A DNA stretch of 64,000 bases, from positions 310,001 through 374,000 of the forward strand of contig NZ_JBEDNQ010000002.1 in the NCBI RefSeq assembly GCF_040105385.1, written 5' to 3'. This DNA is from Pseudonocardia nematodicida (lineage in GTDB: Bacteria; Actinomycetota; Actinomycetes; Mycobacteriales; Pseudonocardiaceae). Under the pieces are notes generated by a model. That model saw only the letters and a program-made list of their open reading frames with translations. It searched no databases and had not been told where the DNA came from. This document shows positions 23,869 to 32,761 of the stretch, piece by piece; the stretch's first letter is position 1, and each line of letters starts with the position of its first letter. The translations under genes and the position numbers were made by a program.

Positions 23869-23930
23869 CGCCGAGATACGGCTCAGCGGGCCGCAGAGAT
23901 CGAGAACTCCCGCTGAGACGTATCTCGGCG
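23869..23930. repeat. Long palindromic element
   Basis: The 22-bp arms 23869-23890 and 23909-23930 are inverted copies with a single mismatch; the half is CCGAGATACGGCTCAGCGGG on the left. The loop is 18 nt. Each arm is itself partly self-complementary (GAGA-TACG-TCTC type), so a cruciform with side hairpins is possible. There is no T-run, so a simple terminator is less likely than a REP-like element. Confidence 0.65.
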
Positions 23931-24087
23931 GTACGACGACCGCGCCCGGGCGGCGGTGGGTCGCGCCGCCGGCGTCCGCCCCGGACCCGTGATCCGTCGG
24001 CATCGCCTGCGCGACACCCGGTCCCGTAGTGCCCGATCCGGCCGATGCCCGGGCCGGCCGTGACGCCGTGCCCGTCGGGCAGGCACC

Positions 24088-25668
24088 ATGGGCGCATGCG
24101 TCCGCAGCCCCCACGGCGCAGCACCGCCTGACGTGTCCACCCGCCCCGACTCCCGGCGGTCGTGGTTCCGCGCGCTGCTGCGCGAAGCACGATCGCTGCC
24201 GACCCTGCTCCTCGTCGCCCTGATCGCGGTCGCCGGCATCCCGCTGGTGATCATGCTGACCCCCGAGAAGCACGTCGAGGTGTTCGGGCAGGACGTCGGC
24301 GTCGGCGCGCGTGTCCCGCCGCTGAGCCTGTCCGGTCCCGCCCAGATCTCGCAGATCGGCAACGCCCGGTTCGACCTGACCGGTGTCGAGGTCTGGGGTC
24401 CGATCCGGCCGCGGCTGTCGATCGGCCCGCTGACCCGGCCCGCGGACAACGGCCCGGTCCTCGGGCCGCACACCGTCGACGAGGCCGGCGGCGCCGTGCA
24501 CACCCTCGTCGAGGGCTTCGCCACGTGGTACCTCTGGGGCGCCGCGGTCCTGGTGGCCGTGACGATCGTGGCGAGCGGGCTGATGGGCTGCCTCCGGTTG
24601 CTCGTGGCGCTGCGGCGGGCCCGGCGCAAGCACCACCAGCCGGTGCACTGGGACGACCACGCCGGCCCGATCGGGCGGATGACGACCGTCGCCGTCACCG
24701 CGGCCGTCCTGATCTGGGGCGGGGCGGGCGTCGCGGCGCTGCACGGCACCGCGTCCGGGCTCGGGAAGGTCACGTCGCTGTCGGACCTGGTCGGCGCCCG
24801 GACGGTGAGCCCGTCGCCGGTCGGCCCGCCGGTCACCGGCGCCACCGGCGCCGTCATCGGTGACTCGCGGGCCGCGCGGATCGGCGGGCCGCCGGTGGGG
24901 GCCGCGGACGGCGCCGAGGCCGACCCCGACGACGTCGCGTGCGCGCGCAGCGCGGACTCCACCGCCGCCGAGCTGGAGATGCTGCGCGGCGAGCAGGTGC
25001 TCAACCTCGCCTGCGCCGGGGCGAGCGTCCCGGCCGGGCTGCGCGGGCCGATGGTCAGGAACGGTGTGACCGTCCCGCCGCAGGTCGGGCGGCTCAAGCA
25101 GGTGCAGGACCTGCAGTGGGTGGTCGTCGCGGTCGGCCCGAACGACCTGGCGTGGTCGGACTTCCTGCTCTACTGCTACGGCCTGCCCACCTGCGACGAC
25201 CGGCTCTCCGACGGCGAGTTCGAGGCCCGGCTGGCGACCTTCGCCCGGGACGTCGGCGCGCTGTTCGGTGACCTCGACGCGCTGCCCGGGCGCCCGCGGG
25301 TGGTCGTGACGCTGTCCTACGACCCGTTCCCGTCGGCGTTCGACCCCGCCTGCCCGGACATGCGCGGTCCCGCCGGCACCGCCGGTCTGGACCAGGAGAA
25401 GCTCGACCTGCTGGCCGAGCGGAACCGGCGGCTCAACGACGTCCTCGCCGACGGGGCGTCGCGCTACGGGTTCACCACCGCCTCGCCGAACCTGACCCCG
25501 CTGTGCGCGTCGTCGCCGGACCGGATGGGCGCGGACCTGCAGGGACTCGACCAGCAGGACCCCTTCCACCCGACCGCGATCGGGTCACTGCGGATGGCCG
25601 CGTCGGCGGCGGCCGCGCTGGCCGTGCCCCGCGAGGAGCAGCAGGACAACCCGGTCAGCCCGGGCTGA
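24088..25668 (+). CDS. Membrane-anchored SGNH (GDSL-like) hydrolase
   Basis: A 526-residue protein. Three transmembrane helices lie at about 37-58, 147-172 and 198-219. The C-terminal SGNH domain has block I IGDSRAARIG (Ser260), block III GPND (350-353) and block V DPFH (Asp491, His494), giving a Ser-Asp-His catalytic set. With two long and short loops between the helices, the catalytic domain is probably outside the cell, acting on an ester or acetyl group of a wall polymer or lipid. ATG 24088 is used; an in-frame GTG at 24133 is an alternative. Substrate is not evident and no acyltransferase domain is seen. Confidence 0.82.
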   Translation: MGACVRSPHGAAPPDVSTRPDSRRSWFRALLREARSLPTLLLVALIAVAGIPLVIMLTPEKHVEVFGQDVGVGARVPPLSLSGPAQISQIGNARFDLTGVEVWGPIRPRLSIGPLTRPADNGPVLGPHTVDEAGGAVHTLVEGFATWYLWGAAVLVAVTIVASGLMGCLRLLVALRRARRKHHQPVHWDDHAGPIGRMTTVAVTAAVLIWGGAGVAALHGTASGLGKVTSLSDLVGARTVSPSPVGPPVTGATGAVIGDSRAARIGGPPVGAADGAEADPDDVACARSADSTAAELEMLRGEQVLNLACAGASVPAGLRGPMVRNGVTVPPQVGRLKQVQDLQWVVVAVGPNDLAWSDFLLYCYGLPTCDDRLSDGEFEARLATFARDVGALFGDLDALPGRPRVVVTLSYDPFPSAFDPACPDMRGPAGTAGLDQEKLDLLAERNRRLNDVLADGASRYGFTTASPNLTPLCASSPDRMGADLQGLDQQDPFHPTAIGSLRMAASAAAALAVPREEQQDNPVSPG

Positions 25669-26497
25669 ACTCCTGGTGCCCGATGACGGCGAGCAGCTCG
25701 AACTTGCGGGCCGTCTCGCTGCGCGGCTCGGCGGTGAGCACCAGCAGGGCCTGCGACTGGTCCTCGGTGAACAGCGCCTGGCAGTCGACGTCGAGGTCGC
25801 CGAGCTCGGGATGCCGCAGGGTCTTGCGGTCGGCGAAGCGCCGGGCGACCTCGTGCCGGTCCCACAGCCGGGCGAACTCCTCGCTCCGTCCGGTCAGTGC
25901 GCGGACGAGCTCACCGGCGCGGGAGGTGTGGCCGAGCAGGCCGTGCGCGGCCCGCAGGTTCGCGACGTGCGCACGGCTCTGGCGGTCCCGGTCGTGCTCG
26001 GGGTAGAGCAGCCGCGCGTCCGGGTCGGTGAACCAGCGGTAGATCTCGCTGCGGGTGTGCCCGGTGTACCCGGAGTGGTCCCCGAACAGAGCCCGCGCCA
26101 TGTCGTTCTGCACGAGCGTCTCGCCGAGCGCGGAGAGGATCAGTGCCGGGGTGTCCTGCAGCCGGTCCAGCACCCGCAGCAGGGACGGTGCGACGTGCGC
26201 GGAGACCGAGGCCGTCCGCGGCGGGTTGCGGCCCGCGGTGAGGAACAGGTACTCGCGCCCGCTCTCGTCCAGGCGCAGCGCCCGCGCGAGCGCGGCGAGC
26301 ATCTGCTCGCTGGGCTGCGGGGCCCGCTGCTGCTCGAGCCGGGTGTAGTAGTCGGCCGACATCGCCGCCAGCGACGCGACCTCCTCCCGGCGCAGCCCGG
26401 CCGTGCGCCGCCGGGCGCCCGGCGGGAGACCGACGTCGGCCGGTCGCAGGGCCTCGCGGTGCCGGCGCAGGAACCCGGCCAGTGCAGCACGATCCAC
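25655..26497 (-). CDS. XRE-family regulator with MmyB-like domain
   Basis: A 280-residue transcription factor. The N-terminal HTH_31-type domain has RRRTAGLRREEVASLAAMSA and DYYTRLEQQR. The C-terminal MmyB-like domain has RVLDRLQDTPALILSALGET, then WFTDPDARLLYPEHD and the PAS-like ending. Relatives repress an adjacent divergent oxidoreductase gene. That layout holds here: an SDR gene starts 101 bp away on the other strand. GTG 26497 is chosen because GGAGGAG lies upstream and it gives a family-like N-terminus. The last 14 bp overlap the convergent SGNH gene. Confidence 0.87.
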   Translation of the reverse strand: MDRAALAGFLRRHREALRPADVGLPPGARRRTAGLRREEVASLAAMSADYYTRLEQQRAPQPSEQMLAALARALRLDESGREYLFLTAGRNPPRTASVSAHVAPSLLRVLDRLQDTPALILSALGETLVQNDMARALFGDHSGYTGHTRSEIYRWFTDPDARLLYPEHDRDRQSRAHVANLRAAHGLLGHTSRAGELVRALTGRSEEFARLWDRHEVARRFADRKTLRHPELGDLDVDCQALFTEDQSQALLVLTAEPRSETARKFELLAVIGHQEFSPG

Positions 26498-26598
26498 CCG
26501 ACGAGTATCTCCTCCGGCGGCCGGGCCCAGCCAGGGATCGGCGGTCCCCCGATGTCCGGCCTCTGCCACGACGGCGCCGGCCGGGCGAGCGTGGAACC

Positions 26599-27372
26599 AT
26601 GCAGATCACCGGACGCACCGTCTTCATCCCCGGATCCACCAGCGGCATCGGACTGGCGCTCGCGCTGGCGTTGCGCGACCGCGGCAACACCGTGATCGTC
26701 GGCGGGCGCCGCCGCGAGCGACTGGACCAGCTCGTCGCCGAGCACCCGGGCCTGGACGCCGTCGAGATCGACACCACCGACCCGTCGAACATCCGCACGG
26801 CCGTCGCCGAGGTGCTGAGGCGGCACCCCGACCTGGACGTCCTCGTCGCGATGGCGGGGATCATGCAGGCCGAGGACTGGCACTCCCCGGAGGGTTTCCT
26901 CGACTCCGCCGAGCTGGTCGTGACCACCAACGTGCTCGGCCCGATCCGGTTGATCGGCGAGCTGGTCGAGCACCTGCGCTCGCGTCCCGAGTCGATGATC
27001 ATGACTGTCTCGTCGGGGCTGGCCTTCACTCCGCTCGCGGCCACGCCGAGCTACAACGCCTCCAAGGCCGCGATCCACATGCTGACCGAGTCGCTGCGCC
27101 TGCAGCTGGCCGACACCTCGGTCACGCTGCGCGAGCTCGTCCCACCGGCGGTGCAGACCCCGCTGATGCCCGGCCACGAGACCAACGAGACGGCGATGCC
27201 GCTCGACGAGTTCGTCGCCGAGGTGATGGCGCTGCTGAAGAACGCGCCGGACGCCCCGGAGATCCAGGTCGAGCGGGTGAAGCCGCTGCGCCTCTCCGAG
27301 GTCCGCGGCGAGTACGCCCGGACCGTCGCGATGCTCAACGGCTCGGACCCGCACGCCACCGCCCGTTCCTGA
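26599..27372 (+). CDS. Short-chain dehydrogenase/reductase
   Basis: A 257-residue SDR. The nucleotide-binding motif is IPGSTSGIG (residues 10-18) with GGRRRERL downstream, suggesting NADP(H). The catalytic Tyr152 and Lys156 lie in SYNASKAA, preceded by SSG. Similarity in layout is to DltE-like oxidoreductases (Rossmann fold followed by PPAVQTPLMPGHE). It is divergent from the XRE/MmyB gene, its probable regulator. ATG 26599 lies 6 nt after a GAGCGT hexamer. Substrate unknown. Confidence 0.88.
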   Translation: MQITGRTVFIPGSTSGIGLALALALRDRGNTVIVGGRRRERLDQLVAEHPGLDAVEIDTTDPSNIRTAVAEVLRRHPDLDVLVAMAGIMQAEDWHSPEGFLDSAELVVTTNVLGPIRLIGELVEHLRSRPESMIMTVSSGLAFTPLAATPSYNASKAAIHMLTESLRLQLADTSVTLRELVPPAVQTPLMPGHETNETAMPLDEFVAEVMALLKNAPDAPEIQVERVKPLRLSEVRGEYARTVAMLNGSDPHATARS

Positions 27373-27385
27373 CCCCGGGCGCGGG

Positions 27386-28465
27386 TCAGGGCGCGTCGGC
27401 GGCGCGCAGCACGCGCAGCGCGTTGCGGCCGGCGAGCTTGGCCAGGTCGTCGCGGGACCAGCCGCGGTCGGACAGCGCGTCGAACAGCCGCGGGTAGGCG
27501 GCGACGTCGTCGAGTCCCTCGGGCAGCTCCGCGGTGCCGTCGAAGTCGCCGCCGATCCCGACATGGTCGATCCCGGCGGCCTCGCGCAGGTGCTCGACGT
27601 GCGCGACGACGTCGTCCAGGGTCGCCCGCGGTTCCGGCCGCCCGTCCCAGCCGGCGGCGAACCGGTTCCGCACGGCGAGGTCGCGGTGGTCCTGCCCGGC
27701 CGCACTCATCGCGGCCTGCAGCTCGGTGTCCCAGGCGACGGAGGCGGCCGAGACGAACCGCGGCACGAACGTCGCCATGCACACCCCGCCGTTGGCGGGC
27801 AGCGTCTCCAGCACGTCGGCGGGCACGTTGCGCGGGTGGTCGGTGACGGCGCGGGCGCCGGAGTGGGTGAACAGCAGCGGTGCCGTCGTCGTCGCCAGCG
27901 CGTCGCGCATCGTGGACGCCGCGACGTGCGACAGGTCGACGATCATGCCGATCCGGTTCATCTCGGCGACGACCTCGCGGCCGAAGTCCGACAGCCCGCC
28001 GTGCCGGGGCTCGTCGGTCGCCGAGTCGGCCCAATCGTTGTTCAGGTTGTGGGTCAGGGTCAGGTAGCGGACCCCGAGCTCTCGCAGCATGCGCAGCACG
28101 CCGAGCGAGTTCGCGATGCAGTGCCCGCCCTCGGCCCCCATCAGCGACGCGATCCGGCCGCTCGCGTGCACCGCCTCCACCTCGTCGGCCGACCCGGCGA
28201 AGGCCAGATCCCCCGGGTGCGCGGCGACCAGCTCGTACACCCGGTCGATCTGCTCCAGAACGGCGGTCACCGCCTCGTGGAAGGCGAACGAGCCGGGCAC
28301 GTACACCGACCAGAACTGGGCTCCGACCCGACCGGCGCGCAGCCGGGGCAGGTCGGTGTGCAGGCGGGAGTCGCCCGCGGTCAGGTCGGGCGCCGGGGCG
28401 GGCAGCTCGCGCAGCGCCCACGGCAGGTCGTTGTGCCCGTCGAGCAGCAGGAGATCGTCGTCCAC
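27386..28465 (-). CDS. Membrane dipeptidase (peptidase family M19)
   Basis: A 359-residue zinc dipeptidase. DGHNDLPWAL carries the first metal-ligand His-Asp pair, GAEGGHCIANSL the bridging Glu, LTHNLNNDWADS and VDLSHVA the next His ligands, and HVGIGGDFDG the final Asp. The family hydrolyses dipeptides, including D-amino-acid containing ones. There is no signal peptide, so it is cytoplasmic. The start is GTG 28465, with a leaderless-type -10 seven nt upstream. It converges with the SDR gene (13 bp). Confidence 0.9.
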   Translation of the reverse strand: MDDDLLLLDGHNDLPWALRELPAPAPDLTAGDSRLHTDLPRLRAGRVGAQFWSVYVPGSFAFHEAVTAVLEQIDRVYELVAAHPGDLAFAGSADEVEAVHASGRIASLMGAEGGHCIANSLGVLRMLRELGVRYLTLTHNLNNDWADSATDEPRHGGLSDFGREVVAEMNRIGMIVDLSHVAASTMRDALATTTAPLLFTHSGARAVTDHPRNVPADVLETLPANGGVCMATFVPRFVSAASVAWDTELQAAMSAAGQDHRDLAVRNRFAAGWDGRPEPRATLDDVVAHVEHLREAAGIDHVGIGGDFDGTAELPEGLDDVAAYPRLFDALSDRGWSRDDLAKLAGRNALRVLRAADAP

Positions 28466-28472
28466 ACCGGGG

Positions 28473-28478
28473 AGGGTA
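28473..28478 (-). promoter_or_regulatory. -10-like element of the dipeptidase gene
   Basis: On the minus strand TACCCT lies 7 nt before the GTG at 28465, as in the other leaderless-type starts of this window. Confidence 0.5.
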
Positions 28479-28524
28479 GGCGGCGGGCCCCGGTCGTGGA
28501 GCCCGCCGCATCACCCGCCGGCCG

Positions 28525-29649
28525 TCAGAAACGGACGACGCCGCGGACGTTCTTGCCCGCGTGCATGTCCTCGTAGGCCGCGGCGACCTGGTCGAGGGTG
28601 TAGGTGGCGGTGACCAGCTCGTCGAGCTTGAGCGCCCCGGAGCGGTAGAGCTGCAGCTGGCGCAGGATGTCCCAGTTGGGGTTGGACATCCCGAACATCG
28701 CGCCCTGGATCCGCTTCTGCATGAGCGTGATGTCCGCCATCGAGATCGGCAGCGCGGTGGTGTCGTTGATGTCGCCGAGGGCGGTCACGACGACCGTGCC
28801 GGCCTTGCGGATCGAGGCCATCGCCTGGCCGATGTGGTCGGGCTTGATGATCCCGACGGTCACGATGGTCTGGTCGGCGCCCTGCCCGTTGGTGAACTCC
28901 TTGGCCAGCTCGGTGGCCTCCTCGATGGTCTCGACGGCGTGCGTGGCGCCGAGCTGCATGGCGGAGTCGCGCTTCAGCGCCACCGGGTCGACGGCGATGA
29001 TGTTCGCCGCGCCGGCGTGCTTGGCGCCCTGCACGGCGTTGATCCCGATCCCGCCGATGCCCATGACGATCGTGGTGTCCCCGGGCGCCACCTGGCCGGC
29101 GTTCACCGCGGAGCCCCAGCCGGTGCCGACGCCGCAGCCGACCAGGCAGGCGACCTCGAGCGGGATGTCGTCGGGCACCTTCACGCACGAGTCCTCGGAG
29201 ACCAGCGTGGTCTCCAGGAACGTCGAGATGCCGCACATCTGGCCGACCGGGGTGCCGTCGTCGGCCATCCGGATGCGGGTGCTGTCCTCGTTCCACCGCT
29301 TGCCGGACAGCAGACCCGCGCCCAGGTCGCAGAGGTTCTGCATGCCGCTGGCGCACCAGCGGCAGTGCCCGCAGGAGGGCAGGAACGAGAAGACGACGTG
29401 GTCGCCCTCCTTCAGTCCCTTGTTGTTGGCACCGGCCCGGGTGACGATCCCGGACCCCTCGTGGCCGCCGGCGAACGGGTACATGCCGACCGGGATGTCC
29501 CCGGTGGCGATGTGGTCGTCGGAGTGACACAGCCCCGACGCGACCATCTTCACCTCGACCTCGCCGGGACGCGGGTCGTCCACCTCCAGGTCCACGACCT
29601 CGTACTTGCCCGGAACGCTCCGGACCACGGCTCCGCGGGTGTGCGCCAT
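28525..29649 (-). CDS. NDMA-dependent alcohol dehydrogenase
   Basis: A 374-residue zinc alcohol dehydrogenase. Catalytic zinc: GLCHSDDHIATGD (Cys-His) and GGHEGSGIV; structural zinc: SCGHCRWCASGMQNLC. Rossmann motif GIGGIGINAVQG with EACLVGCGVGTGWGSAVNAG-type loop before it. This arrangement and the C-terminal AYEDMHAGKNVRGVVRF fit the TIGR03989 group, whose tightly bound NAD is recycled in vitro by N,N-dimethyl-4-nitrosoaniline, typical of mycofactocin-using actinobacteria. ATG 29649 has GGAGAG 8 nt upstream. No mycofactocin genes are in the window. Confidence 0.9.
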   Translation of the reverse strand: MAHTRGAVVRSVPGKYEVVDLEVDDPRPGEVEVKMVASGLCHSDDHIATGDIPVGMYPFAGGHEGSGIVTRAGANNKGLKEGDHVVFSFLPSCGHCRWCASGMQNLCDLGAGLLSGKRWNEDSTRIRMADDGTPVGQMCGISTFLETTLVSEDSCVKVPDDIPLEVACLVGCGVGTGWGSAVNAGQVAPGDTTIVMGIGGIGINAVQGAKHAGAANIIAVDPVALKRDSAMQLGATHAVETIEEATELAKEFTNGQGADQTIVTVGIIKPDHIGQAMASIRKAGTVVVTALGDINDTTALPISMADITLMQKRIQGAMFGMSNPNWDILRQLQLYRSGALKLDELVTATYTLDQVAAAYEDMHAGKNVRGVVRF

Positions 29650-29769
29650 CGCCAGATCTCTCCTCGACGTCGTCGTCTCGTGGGATGCGCACCCGACCAT
29701 ATGAGCCCGATCACAGGGTGGGAAGTCCGCCGTCCGTGGGGCGGGCGCCGGGCCCGATCCGGCCGCCCG

Positions 29770-30519
29770 TCAGCGCGGCATCCGCCGCCACACGGGCCGC
29801 GGCAGCAGCTGCAGCACCGCGAATAGCAGCCGCAGTGTGCCCGGCACCCAGACGTCGGCGTTGCCCCCGCCCCGCCGGACCGCGCGGACGGTGGCATCGG
29901 CGACCTGCTCCGGCGTCGACGACAGCGGCGCCGGGCTCATCCCCTCGGTCATCCGGCCGATCACGAACCCGGGCCGGATCAGCACCAGCCGCACCCCGCT
30001 GCCGTGCAGCGCGTCGGCGAGCCCCGACGCGAAGCCGTCGAGGCCGGCCTTCGCGCTGCCGTAGACGTAGTTCGCCCGCCGCACGCGGACCCCGGCGACC
30101 GAGGAGTAGACGACCAGGGTCCCGCTCCCCTGCGCCCGCAGCACCTGCGCGAGCTCGGTGAGCAGGTGCACCTGGGCGAGGTAGTCGGTGTGCACGATCG
30201 CGGCGGCGTGCGCGGCGTCGGTCTCGGCGCGGGCCTGGTCGCCGAGGATCCCGAACGCGACGACCGCGACGTCGATCCGGCCGTGCCGGGCCACGACGTC
30301 GTCGAGCAGCGGGCGGTGCGAGGAGAGGTCGTCGGCGTCGAACTCGGCGGTGTCGACCTCGGTCGCGCCGGCGGCACGGACCCGGCCGCTCTCCTCCGCC
30401 AGCTCACCGGCGCGGCGGGCGGCCAGCACGACCGTCCCGGCCTCGCGGCCCGCCAGCCGTTCGGCGACCGCCACCCCGATCTCGCTCCGGCCGCCCAGGA
30501 CCAGCACCGTTCCGCTCAC
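29770..30519 (-). CDS. dprE2: DprE2-like decaprenylphosphoryl-keto-ribose reductase
   Basis: A 249-residue SDR. LVLGGRSEIGVAVAERLAG is the DprE2-type glycine motif, followed by VDVAVVAFGILGD-like sequence (IDVAVVAFGILGD), SSVAGVRVRRANYVYGSAKA with the catalytic Tyr and Lys, and LIRPGFVIGRMTEGM. These blocks follow mycobacterial DprE2 (Rv3791) closely. That enzyme reduces decaprenylphosphoryl-2-keto-erythro-pentofuranose to decaprenylphosphoryl arabinose for arabinogalactan synthesis. DprE1 is not adjacent, so this could be a second copy or a paralogue with another substrate. The GTG start has GGGAGG 8 nt upstream. Confidence 0.8.
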   Translation of the reverse strand: MSGTVLVLGGRSEIGVAVAERLAGREAGTVVLAARRAGELAEESGRVRAAGATEVDTAEFDADDLSSHRPLLDDVVARHGRIDVAVVAFGILGDQARAETDAAHAAAIVHTDYLAQVHLLTELAQVLRAQGSGTLVVYSSVAGVRVRRANYVYGSAKAGLDGFASGLADALHGSGVRLVLIRPGFVIGRMTEGMSPAPLSSTPEQVADATVRAVRRGGGNADVWVPGTLRLLFAVLQLLPRPVWRRMPR

Positions 30520-30557
30520 CCCGGCAGCCTCCCACCCGTCCGGGCATCATCATCGTC

Positions 30558-31940
30558 ATGGGGTGTGAGCACGGGTCGGAGCGGACTGGACCGGTGCACG
30601 ACTCGGTGCTCGACGCGGTGGGGGCGACGCCGCTGGTGCGGCTGCGCCGGATCGTCCCCGACGGCGGCGCGCCGGTCTGGGTCAAGACCGAGTGGAGCAA
30701 CCCCGGCGGCTCGGTGAAGGACCGCGCGGCGCTGGCGATGGTGGAGGGCGCCGAGGCATCGGGCGCGCTGCGTCCCGGCGGGACGGTCGTCGAGGGCACC
30801 TCGGGCAACACCGGGATCGGGCTGGCGATGGTGGCCGCCGCGCGTGGGTACCGGTCGGTGTTCGTCGTGCCGGAGCGCACCACGCCGGAGAAGATCGCGC
30901 TGCTGCGGGCCTACGGCGCCGAGGTCGTCACCACCCCCGGGCTGGTCCCGCGGCACGTCCAGCAGCTCGCCGCGCGGATCGCCGACGAGACCCCGGGTGG
31001 CTGGCTCGCCGACCAGTACGGCAACCCGGCCAACCCCGGCGTGCACGAGCGCACCACCGGCCCGGAGATCTGGGCCCAGACCGGCGGTCGGATCACCCAC
31101 CTCGTCGCCGGGGCGGGCACCGGCGGGACGCTGACCGGGGCGGGCCGGTTCCTGGCCCCGCACGGCGTGCAGATCGTCGCCGCCGACCCGTGGACGTCGC
31201 GCTACGGCGGCGGGGACGGCAGCCCGTACTACGTCGAGGCCGTCGGGCACTACCTGCACCCACTGACCGGCACCGACACCTGGCCGGCCGTCTACGACAC
31301 CTCGGTCGCCGACCGCACCGAGCGGATCGGCGACGGCGAGTCGTTGCGCACCGTCCGCCGGCTGGCCCGCGAGGAGGGCCTGCTGGTCGGCGGCTCGGCC
31401 GGGACCGCCGTCGCCGCCGCGCTGCGGGTCTCGGAGCGGGCGGGGCCGGACGGGCTGGTCGTCGCGGTGCTGCCGGACTCCGGCCGGATCTACCTGTCGA
31501 AGTACTTCGACGACGCCTGGCTCACCACCCTCGGCTTCCTCGACTCCCCGGCCGCCCCGCTCGTCCGGGACGTGATCGCCGGCTACCGCCCCGGGCTGCT
31601 GGTCGCACCCGCGACGTCCACCGTGGACGAGCTGCGGTCCGCGCTGTCCGGCCGCGTGGCACCCGCCGTCCTACCGGTCGTGCAGCCGCGGGTCACCGAC
31701 GCGACGACCTGGTCGGCGCCCGACGTCCTGGGCTCGATCGCCGTCGGTGCGCTCGCCGGGCTTGCCGGTTCCGACCGGGTCGGGGCGCACGCCGGGCCTC
31801 CCCCGGCGACCGTCGGCCACGGCGAGGCCGCCGTGGCCGCGGCCACCCGCCTCGACGACGCCGGCGCCGGACCCGGCGACCCGGTCCTGATACTGGTCGA
31901 CGGCCGCGCCGTCGCCCAGATCCGCCGCGCCGACCTCTGA
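30558..31940 (+). CDS. PLP-dependent cystathionine beta-synthase/cysteine synthase
   Basis: A 460-residue fold-type II PLP enzyme. NPGGSVKDR contains the Schiff-base Lys54, GTSGNTGIGLA is the substrate loop, and GAGTGGTLTG binds the PLP phosphate. The catalytic part ends near 310 (VAVLPDSGRIYLSKYFDDAW). The C-terminal 140 residues have the length of a CBS-domain pair but are poorly conserved, so regulation by a nucleotide may have been lost or altered. It would make cystathionine from serine and homocysteine, or cysteine from O-acetylserine. It is divergent from the dprE2-like gene, 38 bp apart. Confidence 0.87.
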   Translation: MGCEHGSERTGPVHDSVLDAVGATPLVRLRRIVPDGGAPVWVKTEWSNPGGSVKDRAALAMVEGAEASGALRPGGTVVEGTSGNTGIGLAMVAAARGYRSVFVVPERTTPEKIALLRAYGAEVVTTPGLVPRHVQQLAARIADETPGGWLADQYGNPANPGVHERTTGPEIWAQTGGRITHLVAGAGTGGTLTGAGRFLAPHGVQIVAADPWTSRYGGGDGSPYYVEAVGHYLHPLTGTDTWPAVYDTSVADRTERIGDGESLRTVRRLAREEGLLVGGSAGTAVAAALRVSERAGPDGLVVAVLPDSGRIYLSKYFDDAWLTTLGFLDSPAAPLVRDVIAGYRPGLLVAPATSTVDELRSALSGRVAPAVLPVVQPRVTDATTWSAPDVLGSIAVGALAGLAGSDRVGAHAGPPPATVGHGEAAVAAATRLDDAGAGPGDPVLILVDGRAVAQIRRADL

Positions 31941-32060
31941 GCGGACCACCGGCCCGCGTTGCCGCACCCGCTACCGCTTCCCGCACCCCGGGGAGCCGTG
32001 GCTCTGCTCACACGTCAGCGGGTCGGGATGGTCGGCACCGGCCCGGTCGTTGTGTCCTGG

Positions 32061-32079
32061 CACGGGGCGTATCCCCGTG
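32061..32079 (+). promoter_or_regulatory. Leader hairpin before pnuC
   Basis: CACGGGG-CGTAT-CCCCGTG is a perfect 7-bp stem with a 5-nt loop, 20 nt before the pnuC GTG and just before the purine-rich GGGAAGGGG. It could modulate translation, but it matches no riboswitch class I can recognise. Confidence 0.3.
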
Positions 32080-32099
32080 CGCCCGGGAAGGGGACGGCC

Positions 32100-32735
32100 G
32101 TGGACCTGTTGCTGCACCACGGGATCACCGTGCTCGGCCAGTTCGTGTCGTGGGCCGAGCTGATCGGCCAGATCGGCGCGCTGGCCGTCGTGTTCCTCGC
32201 GCAGCGCCGCAGCCTCGCGACCTGGCCGGTGCAGATGGCCGCGTGCGCGCTGCTGTTCGGCGTCTACGCCTCCGCGCAGCTGGGCGGGCTCGCCGCCCGC
32301 CAGGTGGTCGTGTTCGCCATCTCGGTGTTCGGCCTGATCGCGTGGATGCGGCAGCGTGACCCGGTCTACGGCCTGGCCGTCCGGCACGGGACGCTCGCCC
32401 AGCGGCTCGGGCTGGCCGGGCTGCTCGTCGGCGGCACCGTCGTGATGGCGCTGGTGCTCGAGGCGCTGGACGCCTCCTGGGCTCCCTGGCCGGACGCCGC
32501 GATCTTCGTCGGGACGGCGGTGGCGTTCCTCGCCCAGGGCCTGCGGCTGATCGAGTTCTGGGCGATCTGGCTGCTGGTCGACGCGGTCGGGGTGCCGCTG
32601 CAGCTGGCATCGGGGCTGTGGTTCTCCGCGGCGGTCTACCTGGTCTTCGCCGGGCTCGTCGTGCACGGCTGGTGGAGCTGGACCCGCGCCCGGCGGAACG
32701 TCGGGGTCGCGCCGAGGACCGCGAGCACGGGCTGA
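32100..32735 (+). CDS. pnuC: PnuC-type nicotinamide riboside transporter
   Basis: A 211-residue membrane protein with about seven hydrophobic segments. VSWAELIGQIGALAVVFLAQ, then RRSLATWPVQMAACALLFGV, and the late block IEFWAIWLLVDAVGVPLQLA are the PnuC signature, with the conserved Trp residues that stack on the ribosylated base. It would take up nicotinamide riboside (or a related vitamin) by facilitated diffusion trapped by phosphorylation. GTG 32100 has GGGAAGGGG upstream. No NadR/NRK kinase is adjacent. aroE follows closely, 26 bp downstream. Confidence 0.85.
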   Translation: MDLLLHHGITVLGQFVSWAELIGQIGALAVVFLAQRRSLATWPVQMAACALLFGVYASAQLGGLAARQVVVFAISVFGLIAWMRQRDPVYGLAVRHGTLAQRLGLAGLLVGGTVVMALVLEALDASWAPWPDAAIFVGTAVAFLAQGLRLIEFWAIWLLVDAVGVPLQLASGLWFSAAVYLVFAGLVVHGWWSWTRARRNVGVAPRTASTG

Positions 32736-32761
32736 TCCCGCCCCGGCGGCATACTGCGCCG

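Noticed and set aside
32061..32099. Possible NAD-type or other riboswitch before pnuC
   Set aside because: Only one hairpin is clear; I could not match conserved nucleotides of any known class.
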